DNA of 64,000 bases from Qipengyuania gaetbuli (GCF_020524765.1 NZ_JAIVLR010000001.1:1054001-1118000); one strand, 5' to 3'; shown: positions 1 through 9,920, numbered from the stretch's first letter. Translations and numbers: made by a program. The notes: a model not told the origin generated them from the sequence alone.

Positions 1-246
1 CAGAACGGGTCGCGCGACTTCTTCGATTTCTGGCGCTCGCTGATCGAGGAGAACCGTCGCGACAGGGGCGGTGACGGGATCGTCTCGGTAAGCGACTGGC
101 TCGCCCAGCTGACCCGCGAGAGCAAGGACCCGGATCTTGCCGCACGCGTCCGTCGCTTCATCCACGACGGGTCCGCAGAGCCGCAGGCAGACCTGTGCGC
201 CATGCTGGCGCGCGTGGGCCGCCGCGCACCGGGATGCACCGCATGA
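1..246 (+). CDS. C-terminal fragment of an unidentified protein
   Basis: This frame is open from the window edge to a TGA, giving the last 81 residues of a longer protein. The fragment is hydrophilic and helical in character, with a DFFDFWRSLIEENRR stretch, a GDGIVSVSDWLAQL stretch and a basic tail. It has no catalytic motif I can name. The layout is reminiscent of the C-terminal ends of M61-family aminopeptidases of sphingomonads, but this is only an impression. The stop codon overlaps the start of the thioesterase gene (ATGA), so the two are probably translated as one unit. Confidence 0.6.
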   Translation, partial: QNGSRDFFDFWRSLIEENRRDRGGDGIVSVSDWLAQLTRESKDPDLAARVRRFIHDGSAEPQADLCAMLARVGRRAPGCTA

Positions 247-638
247 CGAAACTGTTCTCGAAAGTTTTCACCGCCCGGCCCGAGCACATCGACGAGCTCG
301 GCCACGTCAACAATGCCGTCTGGGTCCAGTGGATACAGGACCTTGCGACCAGCCACTGGGAAAGTGCCGCGCGCGAGGAAGACCGCGCCGCCTGTTTCTG
401 GGTCGTGACCCGGCACGAGATCGATTACCGCGGCAATGTCGACGAAGGCCAGACCGTCACCGGCCGGACCTGGATCGAGGGCGAACCGCGCGGGGCGACA
501 TCCGTTCGCCGCGTCGAGTTTCGCAACGAGGCGGGCAAGGTCATCGTCTCGGCATCGACCACATGGGCGATGCTCGACCGGGAAACCCAGCGCCTCGTCA
601 GGGTGCGCAGCGAAGTGCTGGCACCCTTCCGGGACTGA
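243..638 (+). CDS. acyl-CoA thioesterase, 4HBT hotdog family
   Basis: The 131-residue product has the length and motif of a single hotdog-fold thioesterase of the YbgC/FadM type, which hydrolyses acyl-CoA thioesters in the cytoplasm. The N-terminal HIDELGHVNNAVWVQW segment matches the family signature D/E-x-x-G-H-V-N-N-x-x-Y/W. The second half carries the WIEGE...RRVEFRN strand pattern of the fold. I chose the ATG at 243 because it overlaps the preceding stop as ATGA; longer starts at 195 or 234 would extend into the upstream gene. The gene converges directly on ald with no gap. Substrate cannot be told from sequence. Confidence 0.85.
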   Translation: MTKLFSKVFTARPEHIDELGHVNNAVWVQWIQDLATSHWESAAREEDRAACFWVVTRHEIDYRGNVDEGQTVTGRTWIEGEPRGATSVRRVEFRNEAGKVIVSASTTWAMLDRETQRLVRVRSEVLAPFRD

Positions 639-1754
639 TCAGCCGACGAGCTCGCTGGTCGGCCGATAGGTGTAGCCGAGTTCGCGCGCGACGGCTTCGT
701 AAGTCACTTCGCCGGCGTGCACGTTGAGGCCTTCTGCCAGGTGCGGGTCGGTGCGCAGGGCTTCCTTCCAGCCGAGATCGGCAATGCGCAGCGCGTGCGG
801 CAGAGTCACGTTGTTCAGCGCATAGGTGCTGGTACGCGCGACGGCGCCGGGCATGTTGGCGACGCAATAGTGCACGATGTCGTCCACCACATAGGTCGGC
901 TCCGCATGGGTCGTGGGCCGGCTGGTTTCGAAGCAGCCGCCCTGGTCGATCGCGACGTCGACGAGCACTGCGCCCTTCTGCATGTCGCCCAGCATCTCGC
1001 GGGTGACCAGCTTGGGTGCGGCAGCGCCCGGGATCAGGACTGCACCGATGACGAGGTCCGCACCGCACACCGCATCATGCAGGTTCGCGACATTGGAGAA
1101 GCGCGTCTTGGCGCGGCTTTCGAAATGCGTACCGACACGCTCCAGCACTTCGGGATCGCGGTCGAGGATGGTGACATCGGCACCGAGGCCCGCGGCCATT
1201 TGCGCGGCATTGAAGCCGACCACGCCGCCGCCGATGACGACGACCTTGCCCGGCATCACGCCCGGAACGCCGCCCAGCAACACGCCGCGCCCGCCATGCG
1301 CCTTTTCGAGCGCGGTGGCGCCGGCCTGCACGCTCATGCGGCCTGCGACCTGGCTCATGGGCTTGAGCAGCGGGAGCGTCCGGTTGGGGCCCGTCACCGT
1401 TTCATAGGCGATCGCGGTCACACCGCTCGCCACGAGTTCCTTGGTCTGCTCCGGATCGGGCGCAAGGTGAAGATAGGTGTAGAGGATCTGGTCTTCGCGC
1501 AGCTTGGCCCGTTCGACCGCCTGCGGTTCCTTGACCTTCACCACCATTTCACACTCGGCGAAAATGGGGTCCGGCCCGTCGACGATCTTCGCGCCCGCGG
1601 CCTGGTACTGCGCATCGGTCGCATCGATGCCGAGTCCGGCGCCGGTCTCGATCCACACCTCGTGGCCGCGTGCGGTCAGCTCGCGCGCGCTTTCGGGCGT
1701 CAGGCCGACGCGATATTCGTGGTTCTTGATTTCCTTGGGGCAGCCGATGCGCAT
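639..1754 (-). CDS. ald: alanine dehydrogenase
   Basis: Alanine dehydrogenase interconverts L-alanine and pyruvate plus ammonia with NAD. At 371 residues it has the usual family length. The N-terminus ([20 protein letters not shown]) is the classic AlaDH/PNT start. VKVKEPQ near residue 75 and TYLHLA near residue 95 hold the expected substrate-binding Lys and catalytic His. The NAD-binding Rossmann motif [10 protein letters not shown] lies near residue 170. The stop lies immediately next to the stop of the convergent thioesterase. A short leader of about 78 bp separates it from the DUF389 gene on the same strand, and its own promoter is likely. Confidence 0.95.
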   Translation of the reverse strand: MRIGCPKEIKNHEYRVGLTPESARELTARGHEVWIETGAGLGIDATDAQYQAAGAKIVDGPDPIFAECEMVVKVKEPQAVERAKLREDQILYTYLHLAPDPEQTKELVASGVTAIAYETVTGPNRTLPLLKPMSQVAGRMSVQAGATALEKAHGGRGVLLGGVPGVMPGKVVVIGGGVVGFNAAQMAAGLGADVTILDRDPEVLERVGTHFESRAKTRFSNVANLHDAVCGADLVIGAVLIPGAAAPKLVTREMLGDMQKGAVLVDVAIDQGGCFETSRPTTHAEPTYVVDDIVHYCVANMPGAVARTSTYALNNVTLPHALRIADLGWKEALRTDPHLAEGLNVHAGEVTYEAVARELGYTYRPTSELVG

Positions 1755-1832
1755 TGCCTGGGTCTCCTTCTCGGAACCAGCCGTTACGCCCGCGCCGCCC
1801 CACCCGCAAGCACGGGCGGGGCGCGCGAAATC

Positions 1833-3383
1833 TTATTGCGGAAGCGCCTGCCAGCGCACTTCGATACGGCTGGCGGAGCCGCCATCTGTTTGCGTTAGTG
1901 TCACGCCCTTTGCCCGCAATGCCGTAGCGACCGAATCGAAGGCCTCGCCCCTACCGGCCAGCACGACACCAAGGTCGCGGCGGTCTGCAGCCCAGGCGAT
2001 GACGTCCATGGCAACCTTGCCTGCCTCGTCCGGCTGGCCGTCGATCAGCGTAATGGCGGGAAGCGGCAGCATCGGCGGGTGCAGTTCGATGGTCCAGCCC
2101 GGCATGCCCGCATCGACACGGCCTTCCAGCATGCGCCAGCCGTCCAGCGTCAGTCCGGGGAGTTGCGATGCCTCGACCACTGCGCGGCGGTTGTCGCGGT
2201 CGACAGTGACCTCGGTCTTGGGGACGCCTGCGACCATGGCGAGCTCGCCGACCATTTCGGAGATTTGCCGTTCGGTCGCCGCAGCCTGCTGTTCCGCGCG
2301 CGCCTTGACCAGTTCGGCCTGCTCGGCCGCGCCCGGGTCCGCGCCCACGCGCAGCTGTTCGATGACGACTGTGACGGGCCGTTCGAACCGGCGCTCGAGC
2401 CGGCGCTTGATCTCTTCGTTCGCGCCGGTGTTGAACTGGGGCGTGAAGACCGTGGCGCTGATCTGCAGCGGCTCGGCATCCCAGTCGATAACGGTGTCGC
2501 TGACCCGTGCCTTGGCCGGGAAGCTGTCGGAAATCGTGTCGATCACCACGCGCTGCGAGGTTGCCTCGAAGGCGATGTCGCGCAGAGAAAAGCCGAGCGG
2601 GATCGCCAGCGCGATGAAGACCACGAAGATTCCCACGTTCTGAAACCAGCCCTGCCGCGCCGACAGATCGGTCCGGAAACCGTAAAGGCGCGCCATGATC
2701 GTTGCCGACAGGGCAATCGTCAGGAAGTTGGTGATGTAGAGCGCCAGCGCCCCGCCAAAGACGGTCCAGTTGGCCGTGGCCAGGCCGTAACCGACGGCGG
2801 CGAGCGGCGGCATCAAGGCCGTGGCGATGGCGACGCCGACAATAGTGCCCTCGCGCCCGCGAATGAGCGCATAGGAGCCTGCCAGCGAGGAGAACAGGGC
2901 CACCAGCAGGTCGAACAGGTTCGGCTGCGTACGCGCCGCAATCTCGGGCGTTACCGTCTGCAGGGGCGACACAAGCACGATCAGTGCGGTGAAGAGGACC
3001 GCCGCGATCGTCCCGATGGCGAGCGCGCGGATACTGATCTTGAGCCACTTGATCTTGCCCGAGGCCAGCGCGAAGCCCGCACCGATGATCGGGCTCATCA
3101 GCGGTGACAGCAGCATGGCGCCGATAACGACTGCAGGCGAAGACAACAGCATGCCGAGGATGGCGATGCCCGCCGACATCATGATCATGAAGATATAGCG
3201 CGGACTGGTATCGCTCTCGCCGGCGACCTTGGCGATAACGGCGGTATGGTCGACGCCCTCGATAACGCTGTCGAACCACCACCGGCGCAGCGGGACCAGC
3301 GCCCGGCCGAGCGGGCTGTGCACCCAGCCCGGAGTAGGGCGACGCGGGGTTTCTTCTGCTTCAGGCGTGACGATACGGGCCAT
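1833..3383 (-). CDS. DUF389 integral membrane protein
   Basis: The 516-residue product has a DUF389 (TIGR00341-like) core at roughly residues 55-260, with six or more hydrophobic segments and the family signature SPAVVIGAMLLSPLMSPIIG. The repeated small-residue helices and ATALMPPLAAVGYGLA also fit the family. The soluble C-terminal third (about residues 290-516) is alpha/beta in character and ends in a short domain rich in charged residues. The family has no settled function. The gene starts 9 bp after the ftsK stop on the same strand, so it is probably co-transcribed with ftsK. Confidence 0.85.
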   Translation of the reverse strand: MARIVTPEAEETPRRPTPGWVHSPLGRALVPLRRWWFDSVIEGVDHTAVIAKVAGESDTSPRYIFMIMMSAGIAILGMLLSSPAVVIGAMLLSPLMSPIIGAGFALASGKIKWLKISIRALAIGTIAAVLFTALIVLVSPLQTVTPEIAARTQPNLFDLLVALFSSLAGSYALIRGREGTIVGVAIATALMPPLAAVGYGLATANWTVFGGALALYITNFLTIALSATIMARLYGFRTDLSARQGWFQNVGIFVVFIALAIPLGFSLRDIAFEATSQRVVIDTISDSFPAKARVSDTVIDWDAEPLQISATVFTPQFNTGANEEIKRRLERRFERPVTVVIEQLRVGADPGAAEQAELVKARAEQQAAATERQISEMVGELAMVAGVPKTEVTVDRDNRRAVVEASQLPGLTLDGWRMLEGRVDAGMPGWTIELHPPMLPLPAITLIDGQPDEAGKVAMDVIAWAADRRDLGVVLAGRGEAFDSVATALRAKGVTLTQTDGGSASRIEVRWQALPQ

Positions 3384-3392
3384 CGGGGCTCC

Positions 3393-5732
3393 CTAGATGG
3401 GATTGCCGTCCTGGTCGCGATAAATCTCGCGCCGGCCGACATGGTTTGCGGGCCCTACCAGCCCTTCGCTTTCCATCCGCTCGATCCATTTGGCAGCGGT
3501 GTTGTAGCCGACTCCCATCTGGCGCTGCAGCCACGAGCCGCTCGCCTTCTGGTTCTCGACCACGATCTGGCAGGCCTGGCGGTACTTGCGCTCTTCCGGA
3601 TTGTCGGAAGCGGTGAAATCGTCCTCGAAGTTGAATCCGCCGTCTTCCGGCTCTTCGGTAACGGCATCGACATAGTCGGGCTTGCCCTGCGCGCGCCAGT
3701 GATCGGCCACGCGCTCGACCTCCTCGTCGGCGACGAAGGGGCCATGGACGCGGATCATCGCGCCGGTGTTCGGCTTGTAGAGCATGTCGCCCTTGCCCAG
3801 CAGCTGCTCCGCGCCCTGTTCGCCAAGGATCGTGCGGCTGTCGATGCGGCTGGTGACCTTGAAGCTGATGCGCGTCGGCAGGTTCGCCTTGATTACGCCG
3901 GTGATGACGTCGACCGAGGGGCGCTGCGTCGCCATGATCAGGTGGATGCCCGCGGCACGCGATTTCTGCGACAGGCGCTGGATCAGCACCTCGATCTCCT
4001 TGCCGACGGTGACCATGAGGTCGGCCAGCTCGTCGACGATCAGCACGATCAGGGGCAGCGGCTGGTAATCGAGCTGTTCTTCCTCGTAGAGTTCCTCGCC
4101 CGTTTCCGCATCGAAGCCCGTCTGCACGCGGCGGCCCAGCGGCTTGCCCTTGGCAGCGGCCGTCTTCACCTTTTCGTTGAAGCCCGCGATGTTGCGCGAA
4201 TTCACGCTGCTCATCATGCGGTAGCGCCGCTCCATTTCCTCGACTGCCCATTTGAGCGCGCGGACCGACTTTGCCGGCTCGGTCACGACGGGCGAGAGGA
4301 GGTGCGGGATATCGTCGTAGGTCTTGAGCTCCAGGACCTTGGGATCGATCAGGATCAGGCGGCACTCGTCGGGTGTGAAGCGGTAGAGCAGCGACAGCAG
4401 GATCGCGTTGAGCCCCACCGATTTGCCCGACCCCGTGGTACCTGCGACCAGCAGGTGCGGCATGGCTGCAAGGTCGGCGATGATCGGTTCGCCCGCGATG
4501 TCCTTGCCCAGGATCATCGGCAGTGAGCCCTTGCTGTCGACGAAGGCGGCCGAGGTCGCCAGTTCCTTGTAGCTGACCATCTGGCGGTCGGCGTTGGGCA
4601 GTTCGATGCCGATTACGGTCTTGCCCGGAATGGGGGAGACGCGCGCGCTGATCGCGCTCATGTTGCGGGCGATATCTTCGGCAAGCCCGACCACGCGGCT
4701 GGCCTTGATGCCGGGTGCCGGCTCCAGCTCGTACATGGTGACGACCGGACCGGCGCGCACCGCGGTGATCTCGCCCTTTACATTGAAGTCGTCGAGCACG
4801 TTTTCGAGCAGGCGCGCATTGCGCTCCAGCGCGATCTTGTCGAGCTTCTGCGCCGAATGCGGCGGCGCATCGTCGAGCAAATCGTGGCTGGGCAGCTGGT
4901 AATTGGCGAACATGTCGCGCTGCTTCGCCTTGGCCGGTTGCGAGCGTGCAGGAGCAGGCTTCGGATCGGCGATTTCGGGCGCGCGGCGGCGTTCCTGCGG
5001 CACGTCCTCGTCCGCATCGTCGTCGTCCTCGTCCACCTTGGGCCGGGCGCGGCGCGCCTTCTTCGGGACCAGCGGCAGGTCGATATCGGACAGTTCGACG
5101 CGCCGGTCGAAGAAGCGCGGCAGGGTGAAGAATTGCGCCCAGTCGAGCGCGAAGACCTTCGTTACCAGCGCCAGTCCGGCACCCAGCGACACGACACCGA
5201 GCGCGCCCGTAATCCAGCCGCTGAAATCGCCGCCGAAGCGGGTCGCCACTGCATCGATACCGCCTGCGCCCAGCAGGCCGGCAAGCCCGCCCGCGCCAGC
5301 CGGAAAGGGCCCGGGGCTGGTGTCGAACAACAAAGCGACGACCGTTCCCAGCAGAGCCATTGCCAAGAGCAGCAGGGCAAAGGGCCCCCACCATTTGCCC
5401 GGCGTTTCCTGCTCGTCGGCATTCTCGACACCCGTCCAGAGGCGGCGGGCCGAGATCCACAGCAGCGGCAGCAGAAGCAAGGCCGGAAGACCGAAATAGA
5501 AATAGGCGCGCTCTGCTATCCAGGCGCCGCTCGCCCCCATCCAGTTGGCGACCTGCGTACCGGCTGCCGCGGTCGAGGCGCTGGGATCGGTTTGCGTATA
5601 GCTGGCCAGCGACAGGGCGAGGAACACCAGCATGAACAGCAGGAAGGCGGCGCCCGCCATGTGCATGGCACGGCGCAGCGAACGGCGGAAAGCCGCCCGC
5701 CAATCGGGTTTGGCGCCTGCGCGCGATGCCAT
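3393..5732 (-). CDS. ftsK: DNA translocase FtsK
   Basis: FtsK is a septum-anchored ATPase that pumps DNA during chromosome segregation and division. The product (779 residues) has four N-terminal membrane helices (about 24-45, 72-93, 114-135 and 165-187) and an acidic, Ala/Pro-rich linker. The motor domain has the Walker A motif GTTGSGKS and a Walker B-type VLIVDELADL. A C-terminal winged-helix gamma domain (SGSWLQRQMGVGYNTAAKWI) would read KOPS sites. I chose the ATG at 5732 because AGGGGAAAG precedes it; a start 20 codons earlier has no such site. The next gene on the strand is the DUF389 gene, 9 bp away. Confidence 0.97.
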   Translation of the reverse strand: MASRAGAKPDWRAAFRRSLRRAMHMAGAAFLLFMLVFLALSLASYTQTDPSASTAAAGTQVANWMGASGAWIAERAYFYFGLPALLLLPLLWISARRLWTGVENADEQETPGKWWGPFALLLLAMALLGTVVALLFDTSPGPFPAGAGGLAGLLGAGGIDAVATRFGGDFSGWITGALGVVSLGAGLALVTKVFALDWAQFFTLPRFFDRRVELSDIDLPLVPKKARRARPKVDEDDDDADEDVPQERRRAPEIADPKPAPARSQPAKAKQRDMFANYQLPSHDLLDDAPPHSAQKLDKIALERNARLLENVLDDFNVKGEITAVRAGPVVTMYELEPAPGIKASRVVGLAEDIARNMSAISARVSPIPGKTVIGIELPNADRQMVSYKELATSAAFVDSKGSLPMILGKDIAGEPIIADLAAMPHLLVAGTTGSGKSVGLNAILLSLLYRFTPDECRLILIDPKVLELKTYDDIPHLLSPVVTEPAKSVRALKWAVEEMERRYRMMSSVNSRNIAGFNEKVKTAAAKGKPLGRRVQTGFDAETGEELYEEEQLDYQPLPLIVLIVDELADLMVTVGKEIEVLIQRLSQKSRAAGIHLIMATQRPSVDVITGVIKANLPTRISFKVTSRIDSRTILGEQGAEQLLGKGDMLYKPNTGAMIRVHGPFVADEEVERVADHWRAQGKPDYVDAVTEEPEDGGFNFEDDFTASDNPEERKYRQACQIVVENQKASGSWLQRQMGVGYNTAAKWIERMESEGLVGPANHVGRREIYRDQDGNPI

Positions 5733-5762
5733 TGTCTTTCCCCTGGTCCGTCGTGAATTTGC

Positions 5763-5792
5763 AGTATGAATCGGGCGGGAGTCGCCCGTCAA
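5763..5792 (-). promoter_or_regulatory. candidate ftsK promoter with two GANTC sites
   Basis: Read on the minus strand, TTGACG (5787-5792) and CATACT (5763-5768) form a sigma70-like promoter with an 18-bp spacer, about 30 bp before the ftsK start. The spacer holds two GANTC (CcrM) sites at 5779-5783 and 5768-5772, 11 bp apart, with the second touching the -10. The -35 overlaps the stop codon of the upstream thiE-like gene. The same layout recurs before nrdA and nrdB. This is a reading of pattern, not a mapped start. Confidence 0.5.
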
Positions 5793-6346
5793 GCGACCTT
5801 CGTCGAGGCGAGTCCGTCAATCGCGCCCCAACGTGGCCAATCGAGTTCCCTTGCGCGCGCCTCGTCCATCCCGCCGAGCGCGATCACCGGCACCGGCGAT
5901 TGCTGTGCGAGCACGCGAAAACCGAACACGCCGAGCGTTTCGCCGCCCGGGTGCGAGGCCGAGGGGAAGACGGGCGAGAGAAAGATGCCCGAGGCACCTA
6001 GCGCGAGGGCCTGCTGCATCTCCTCGCTGTCGTGCGCGGTCGCGAGCCACAACTTGCCCGGCGGCGGGTCGCCCGGGAGGTGCTCCGGCGAGCCGTATAG
6101 GCCGTCCGCATCCCACGCGGCGACCGTTTCCCAGTCTGCCCGCGAGAGGATCACGAGGTGTCGCCTCACCCGCGCCTTGGCGCAGAGCGTGACGTAACGC
6201 GCGCGGCGGGCGGCGGGATCGAGGTGGTAATGCCTGAAGACGAAGCCCGACCCCTGCGGCAATCTCTCGAGCGCCTGCTCCAGCCCGGCATCGTTGCGCA
6301 CATCCGAAAGGAGCCAAAGCAGTGGGAGGGACTGGCGCTCGTGCAT
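5789..6346 (-). CDS. thiamine phosphate synthase-like (ThiE/TenI family) protein
   Basis: The product (185 residues from the ATG at 6346) resembles the TIM-barrel ThiE/TenI family. The C-terminal half has GASGIFLSPVFPSASHPGG, which matches the phosphate-binding SPVFxTxSH region, and PVIALGGMDEARA. The N-terminal half is divergent, so it may be a TenI-like member rather than a true thiamine phosphate synthase. An alternative start at 6370 would overlap the divergent yggS start. The stop codon lies inside the proposed ftsK promoter. Confidence 0.7.
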   Translation of the reverse strand: MHERQSLPLLWLLSDVRNDAGLEQALERLPQGSGFVFRHYHLDPAARRARYVTLCAKARVRRHLVILSRADWETVAAWDADGLYGSPEHLPGDPPPGKLWLATAHDSEEMQQALALGASGIFLSPVFPSASHPGGETLGVFGFRVLAQQSPVPVIALGGMDEARARELDWPRWGAIDGLASTKVA

Positions 6347-6368
6347 GGGGACGCTATAGCGCCTCGCC

Positions 6369-7031
6369 ATGGAAAAGGCAGAGACTCCGCTTCAAGAGGT
6401 CCGGGCGAAAATCGCCAAGGCCTGCAACATTGCCCGCCGCGATCCGGGCGAGGTGACGCTCGTCGCGGTGAGCAAGACCCATCCCGCTGAAGCGATCGAA
6501 CCCTTGCTGATCGAAGGCCAGCGCCATTTTGGCGAGAACCGGGTGCAGGAAGCGCAGGGCAAGTGGTCCGCGCTGAAAGAGCGGTTCCCTGCAACCGTGC
6601 TGCATCTCGTCGGCCAATTGCAGTCGAACAAGGCAGAGGATGCTGTCGAGCTGTTCGACGTCATCCATTCGCTCGACCGCTCCAGCCTCGTGAAAGCGCT
6701 GGCCAAGGCGAAAGAGAAGGCAGGACGCTGTCCCGAATGCTTCATCCAGGTCGACGTGGGCGAGGAAGACCAGAAGGGCGGCTGCGCGATAGCCGACCTG
6801 CCGGCACTGGTTGCCGAAGCACGGGAGGCAGGCATTCCGCTTGCGGGCCTCATGTGCATCCCTCCGGCAGATATCGAGCCTGCGCCCTTCTTTGCATTGC
6901 TCGACAAGCTTGCGCACGACAACGGCCTGCCCGGCCGGTCAATGGGGATGAGCGGCGATTTCGAAACCGCCATCATGCTCGGCGCGACCCATGTGCGCGT
7001 TGGCACCGCGCTGTTCGGCGCGCGCGGCTGA
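6369..7031 (+). CDS. yggS: YggS-family pyridoxal phosphate homeostasis protein
   Basis: YggS/PROSC proteins bind pyridoxal 5'-phosphate and buffer its cellular pool without a known enzymatic reaction. The 220-residue length is typical. VAVSKTHP places the PLP-binding Lys at residue 36, and HFGENRVQEAQ, HLVGQLQSNKA and MGMSGDFETAIMLGATHVRVGTALFG are the family signatures in order. The gene is divergent from the thiE-like gene with a very short gap, so the two probably share a promoter region. It ends before a bidirectional terminator. Confidence 0.95.
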   Translation: MEKAETPLQEVRAKIAKACNIARRDPGEVTLVAVSKTHPAEAIEPLLIEGQRHFGENRVQEAQGKWSALKERFPATVLHLVGQLQSNKAEDAVELFDVIHSLDRSSLVKALAKAKEKAGRCPECFIQVDVGEEDQKGGCAIADLPALVAEAREAGIPLAGLMCIPPADIEPAPFFALLDKLAHDNGLPGRSMGMSGDFETAIMLGATHVRVGTALFGARG

Positions 7032-7058
7032 CCGTCAATCCATAGCCTGCCAAAGGGA

Positions 7059-7086
7059 AAGGGCGCCGCCTTCCGGCAGCGCCCTT
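7059..7086. terminator. bidirectional intrinsic terminator
   Basis: An 8-bp perfect stem (AAGGGCGC/GCGCCCTT) with an inner GCC/GGC extension and a TTCC loop is followed on the plus strand by TCCTTTTCTT. It lies between the convergent yggS and TonB-receptor genes and can serve both. Confidence 0.75.
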
Positions 7087-7114
7087 CCTTTTCTTGCCGT
7101 GACCGGCGCCGAGT

Positions 7115-9835
7115 TTAGAACTTGGCCTTGACCGTGACACCGTAGGTGCGCGGCTCGGCGAGGAACGCCGAGTAGGTCTGCTGCGGTGCGACGAACGGGG
7201 TGTTGAACGCGACCTGCGTGTAGTCGACGTCGAACATGTTCTGCACCCAGCCCTCGATCGAGAAGCGGTCGGCGATATTGGTCAGGCCGATGCGGCCGTT
7301 GACCAGGATATAGCCGTCCTGTTCCTTGCCGTAGAGCAGGTCGGAACCGGTGTTGTAGTCGCTGGTCATGCGGGCATTGATGAAGAACAGGCCCTCCATG
7401 CCGCTGTCGCCGATCGGCGGGGTCCAGGTCAGCGAGCTGGTGCCAACCCATGCCGGTGCGTTCGACATGTTGTCGCCGGGCAGCAGGCGCAGCGCCGGAT
7501 CGAGCGGAGCGCCCGCATCGCTACCAACCACATCGTCGGCAAAGCGCGTGTCGGCGTGGGTGATGCCCATGGTCATGGTGAGGTCGCGGATCGGGCTGAG
7601 CGAGGCTTCGAATTCGAAGCCCTGCGAAACCACACCCGGGCTCACATCGTCCGCAGCGCAGGCACCGGTGGCAGCGCTCGCGTCGCGATCACCGCCACTC
7701 AGGCTGGTGGAGCAGCCATTGATGTTCTGCACCAGGTAGACCGAGCCGTTGAAGGTGTTCAGCTGGAAGTTGCTGAACTCCTGGCGGAACGCGGCAAGGC
7801 TGACGCCCCAGCGACGACCCGAGTACTTCATGCCGATTTCATAGGCATCGACGGTTTCTTCGTCGAACTGCAGCGAGGCGGGGCTAATGTTGGCGACACG
7901 GAAGGTCACCGGGTTGCCCAGCGCCGAGCGGTCGAGGTTGAAGCCGCCGGCCTTGTAGCCGCGCGAGTACGAACCGTAGACCAGCAGGTCGTCGACCGGC
8001 TTCCAGCTCAGGATGGCCGTACCCGTCAGCTTGTCCTCGTCACGCGAGTCCGAAAGGGACACGCCGTCGAGTTCGGCAGTCGAGTTGCCCTGGCAGGACA
8101 GTGCGATGAGACCGCCTGCAAGGCCGGCGAGCGGCGTCGTCAGGAAGCTCGACAGCAGCGCGCGGTTCTGCGGGCAGATCACGTTGTCGTTGCTGAAGGT
8201 CGCGTCGAAGTCCTTGGTTTCGCTGGTGTAGCGAAGGCCCAGGGTCAGATCGAGGGTATCGGTGATGTGGAAGATGTTGTGCGTGAAGACGGCGAAGTTC
8301 TCGCTCGTCTGGTTGTACACATCCCCCGTACCGCCGAGGTCGTTGACGTTCGACAGGTTGGTGATGCCGGCCAGGATCGCCGGGGTGGCTGCGCCGAAGG
8401 CACCGGCACCGCCGTTTGCAGCCTGCAGCGCACCGCGGCCGAAGGCACCAAGGCAGTCCTGTGCCGCCGGGTTGACCAGCGCCGGGTTGATGGCGAGCGC
8501 GATACGGCAGCTCACGAAAGTGCCGTAGTCATTGCCGAAGCGCAGATTGTCGCGCGTCTGCAGGTCTTCGTTCGCGTAGTAGGCGCCGACCAGCCAGTCG
8601 AGCTTGTCGTTGAAGGCGGTGCCGTTGAGGCGGAATTCCTGCGTGAAGGTCGCGAACTCGCGCGCACCGGCATTGTCGCCCGGAGCGCGGTAGAGAATGT
8701 CGACCGTCGTGTAGTCGGTGTCCGAAGCCTGCGTGTTCGAATATTCGCGGTAAGCGGTGATCGAAGTCAGGTTCACATTGCCGAGCGACCAGTTGAGTTC
8801 GCCCGAGATACCGTAATCCTCGGTCTCGCCGTCATAGCTGCGACCGGCGGTCGGGTAGATATTGCGGTCGAAGGTCGACTGCGACAGGGCGCGCGGATCC
8901 TGGCCGAGGCCGAGCAGTACGTTGACGATCGGGTTGCTCGTGCTGGTCAGCGCAGGCGATGCTCCGACCGGCTTCGCGAACGGGTCGAGGCCCGGCGAAA
9001 CACGTGCGAACTGGGCGAAATCGGGCTGCACGAAGGTCGCAGCACAGCAAGCTTCGTCCTTCTTGGAATAGTCGCCGATCAGGCGGAAGCTGACGTCGTC
9101 GTTCGGCTCGAACAGAACCTGCGCGCGAACGAGGTAACGGTCGCGGTTGTTGACGTCGGTGTCGTTGGTGACGTCGGTGTAGAAGCCGTCACGCTGGAAC
9201 CAGACACCGTCGATACGGGCTGCAACGCTGTCCGACAGCGGGGCGTTGACACCGCCTTCGAAACGCAGCGCGTTGTAGTTGCCGAAGCTGGCGCTGGCAT
9301 GACCTTCGAACGCGAAGCTGGGCGGCGCGGTGAAGATGTTGAGCATGCCGGCCGAGGAGTTACGGCCGCCGAGCGTGCCCTGCGGGCCGCGCAGGATTTC
9401 GATGCGGTCGAGCGGGCCGAGTTCCGACAGGGCGTTACCCGAACGCGAACGGTAGACGCCGTCGACGAACACGGCGACCGAGCTTTCGAGGCCCGGGTTG
9501 TCGCCCACGGTGCCGATACCGCGGATACGCGCCGAACCGTTGGCTTCGTTACCGGTCGAGGAAACGAGCAGCGACGGGGCGACCTGGTTCAGTTCGCGGA
9601 TGTCGGTGGTGCCGGAGTTTTCCAGCGTTTCGGCCGAAACTGCCGAAATTGCCACGGGGACGTCTGCCAGTTCCTGGGCACGGCCCTGGGCGGTAACGAT
9701 GATTACCGGCGTATCCGCTTCGACATCACCGCTGTCCGCAGCGTCGGCGGATTGGGCAAAAGCCGTCTGCGGGGCAAGTGCAAGACCTGCACCCATGAAA
9801 GCAAGCGTGCGCAACGAAACTGATGTTTTCCTCAT
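7115..9835 (-). CDS. TonB-dependent outer membrane receptor
   Basis: The 906-residue product starts with a signal peptide that ends at about TAFAQ. The plug domain follows at about residues 45-165 (PVAISAVSAETLENSG, IRGIGTVGDNPG, RIEILRGPQGTLGGRN). Then comes a long beta-barrel with alternating aromatic strands that ends in the terminal Phe (VKAKF) expected for outer membrane insertion. Such receptors import siderophores, vitamins or glycans using TonB energy; the substrate is not evident. The ATG at 9835 is preceded by AGGAGAGG. The gene follows glnD by 85 bp and is probably transcribed on its own. Confidence 0.93.
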   Translation of the reverse strand: MRKTSVSLRTLAFMGAGLALAPQTAFAQSADAADSGDVEADTPVIIVTAQGRAQELADVPVAISAVSAETLENSGTTDIRELNQVAPSLLVSSTGNEANGSARIRGIGTVGDNPGLESSVAVFVDGVYRSRSGNALSELGPLDRIEILRGPQGTLGGRNSSAGMLNIFTAPPSFAFEGHASASFGNYNALRFEGGVNAPLSDSVAARIDGVWFQRDGFYTDVTNDTDVNNRDRYLVRAQVLFEPNDDVSFRLIGDYSKKDEACCAATFVQPDFAQFARVSPGLDPFAKPVGASPALTSTSNPIVNVLLGLGQDPRALSQSTFDRNIYPTAGRSYDGETEDYGISGELNWSLGNVNLTSITAYREYSNTQASDTDYTTVDILYRAPGDNAGAREFATFTQEFRLNGTAFNDKLDWLVGAYYANEDLQTRDNLRFGNDYGTFVSCRIALAINPALVNPAAQDCLGAFGRGALQAANGGAGAFGAATPAILAGITNLSNVNDLGGTGDVYNQTSENFAVFTHNIFHITDTLDLTLGLRYTSETKDFDATFSNDNVICPQNRALLSSFLTTPLAGLAGGLIALSCQGNSTAELDGVSLSDSRDEDKLTGTAILSWKPVDDLLVYGSYSRGYKAGGFNLDRSALGNPVTFRVANISPASLQFDEETVDAYEIGMKYSGRRWGVSLAAFRQEFSNFQLNTFNGSVYLVQNINGCSTSLSGGDRDASAATGACAADDVSPGVVSQGFEFEASLSPIRDLTMTMGITHADTRFADDVVGSDAGAPLDPALRLLPGDNMSNAPAWVGTSSLTWTPPIGDSGMEGLFFINARMTSDYNTGSDLLYGKEQDGYILVNGRIGLTNIADRFSIEGWVQNMFDVDYTQVAFNTPFVAPQQTYSAFLAEPRTYGVTVKAKF

Positions 9836-9920
9836 GGGAAGACCTCTCCTCTGTGTTTCTCTCGAAATTTTGGATGGCGAATAGGTATGCAAAACGCAAC
9901 TATCAAACGTCAAACGGCTG

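Noticed and set aside
3361-5820. 819-codon frame on the minus strand
   Set aside because: It shadows ftsK in another frame, with the Arg/Gly/Pro-rich composition typical of GC-rich noise.
7556-9823. 755-codon frame on the plus strand
   Set aside because: It lies opposite the TonB receptor, which has a clean signal peptide, plug and barrel; composition is atypical of a real protein.
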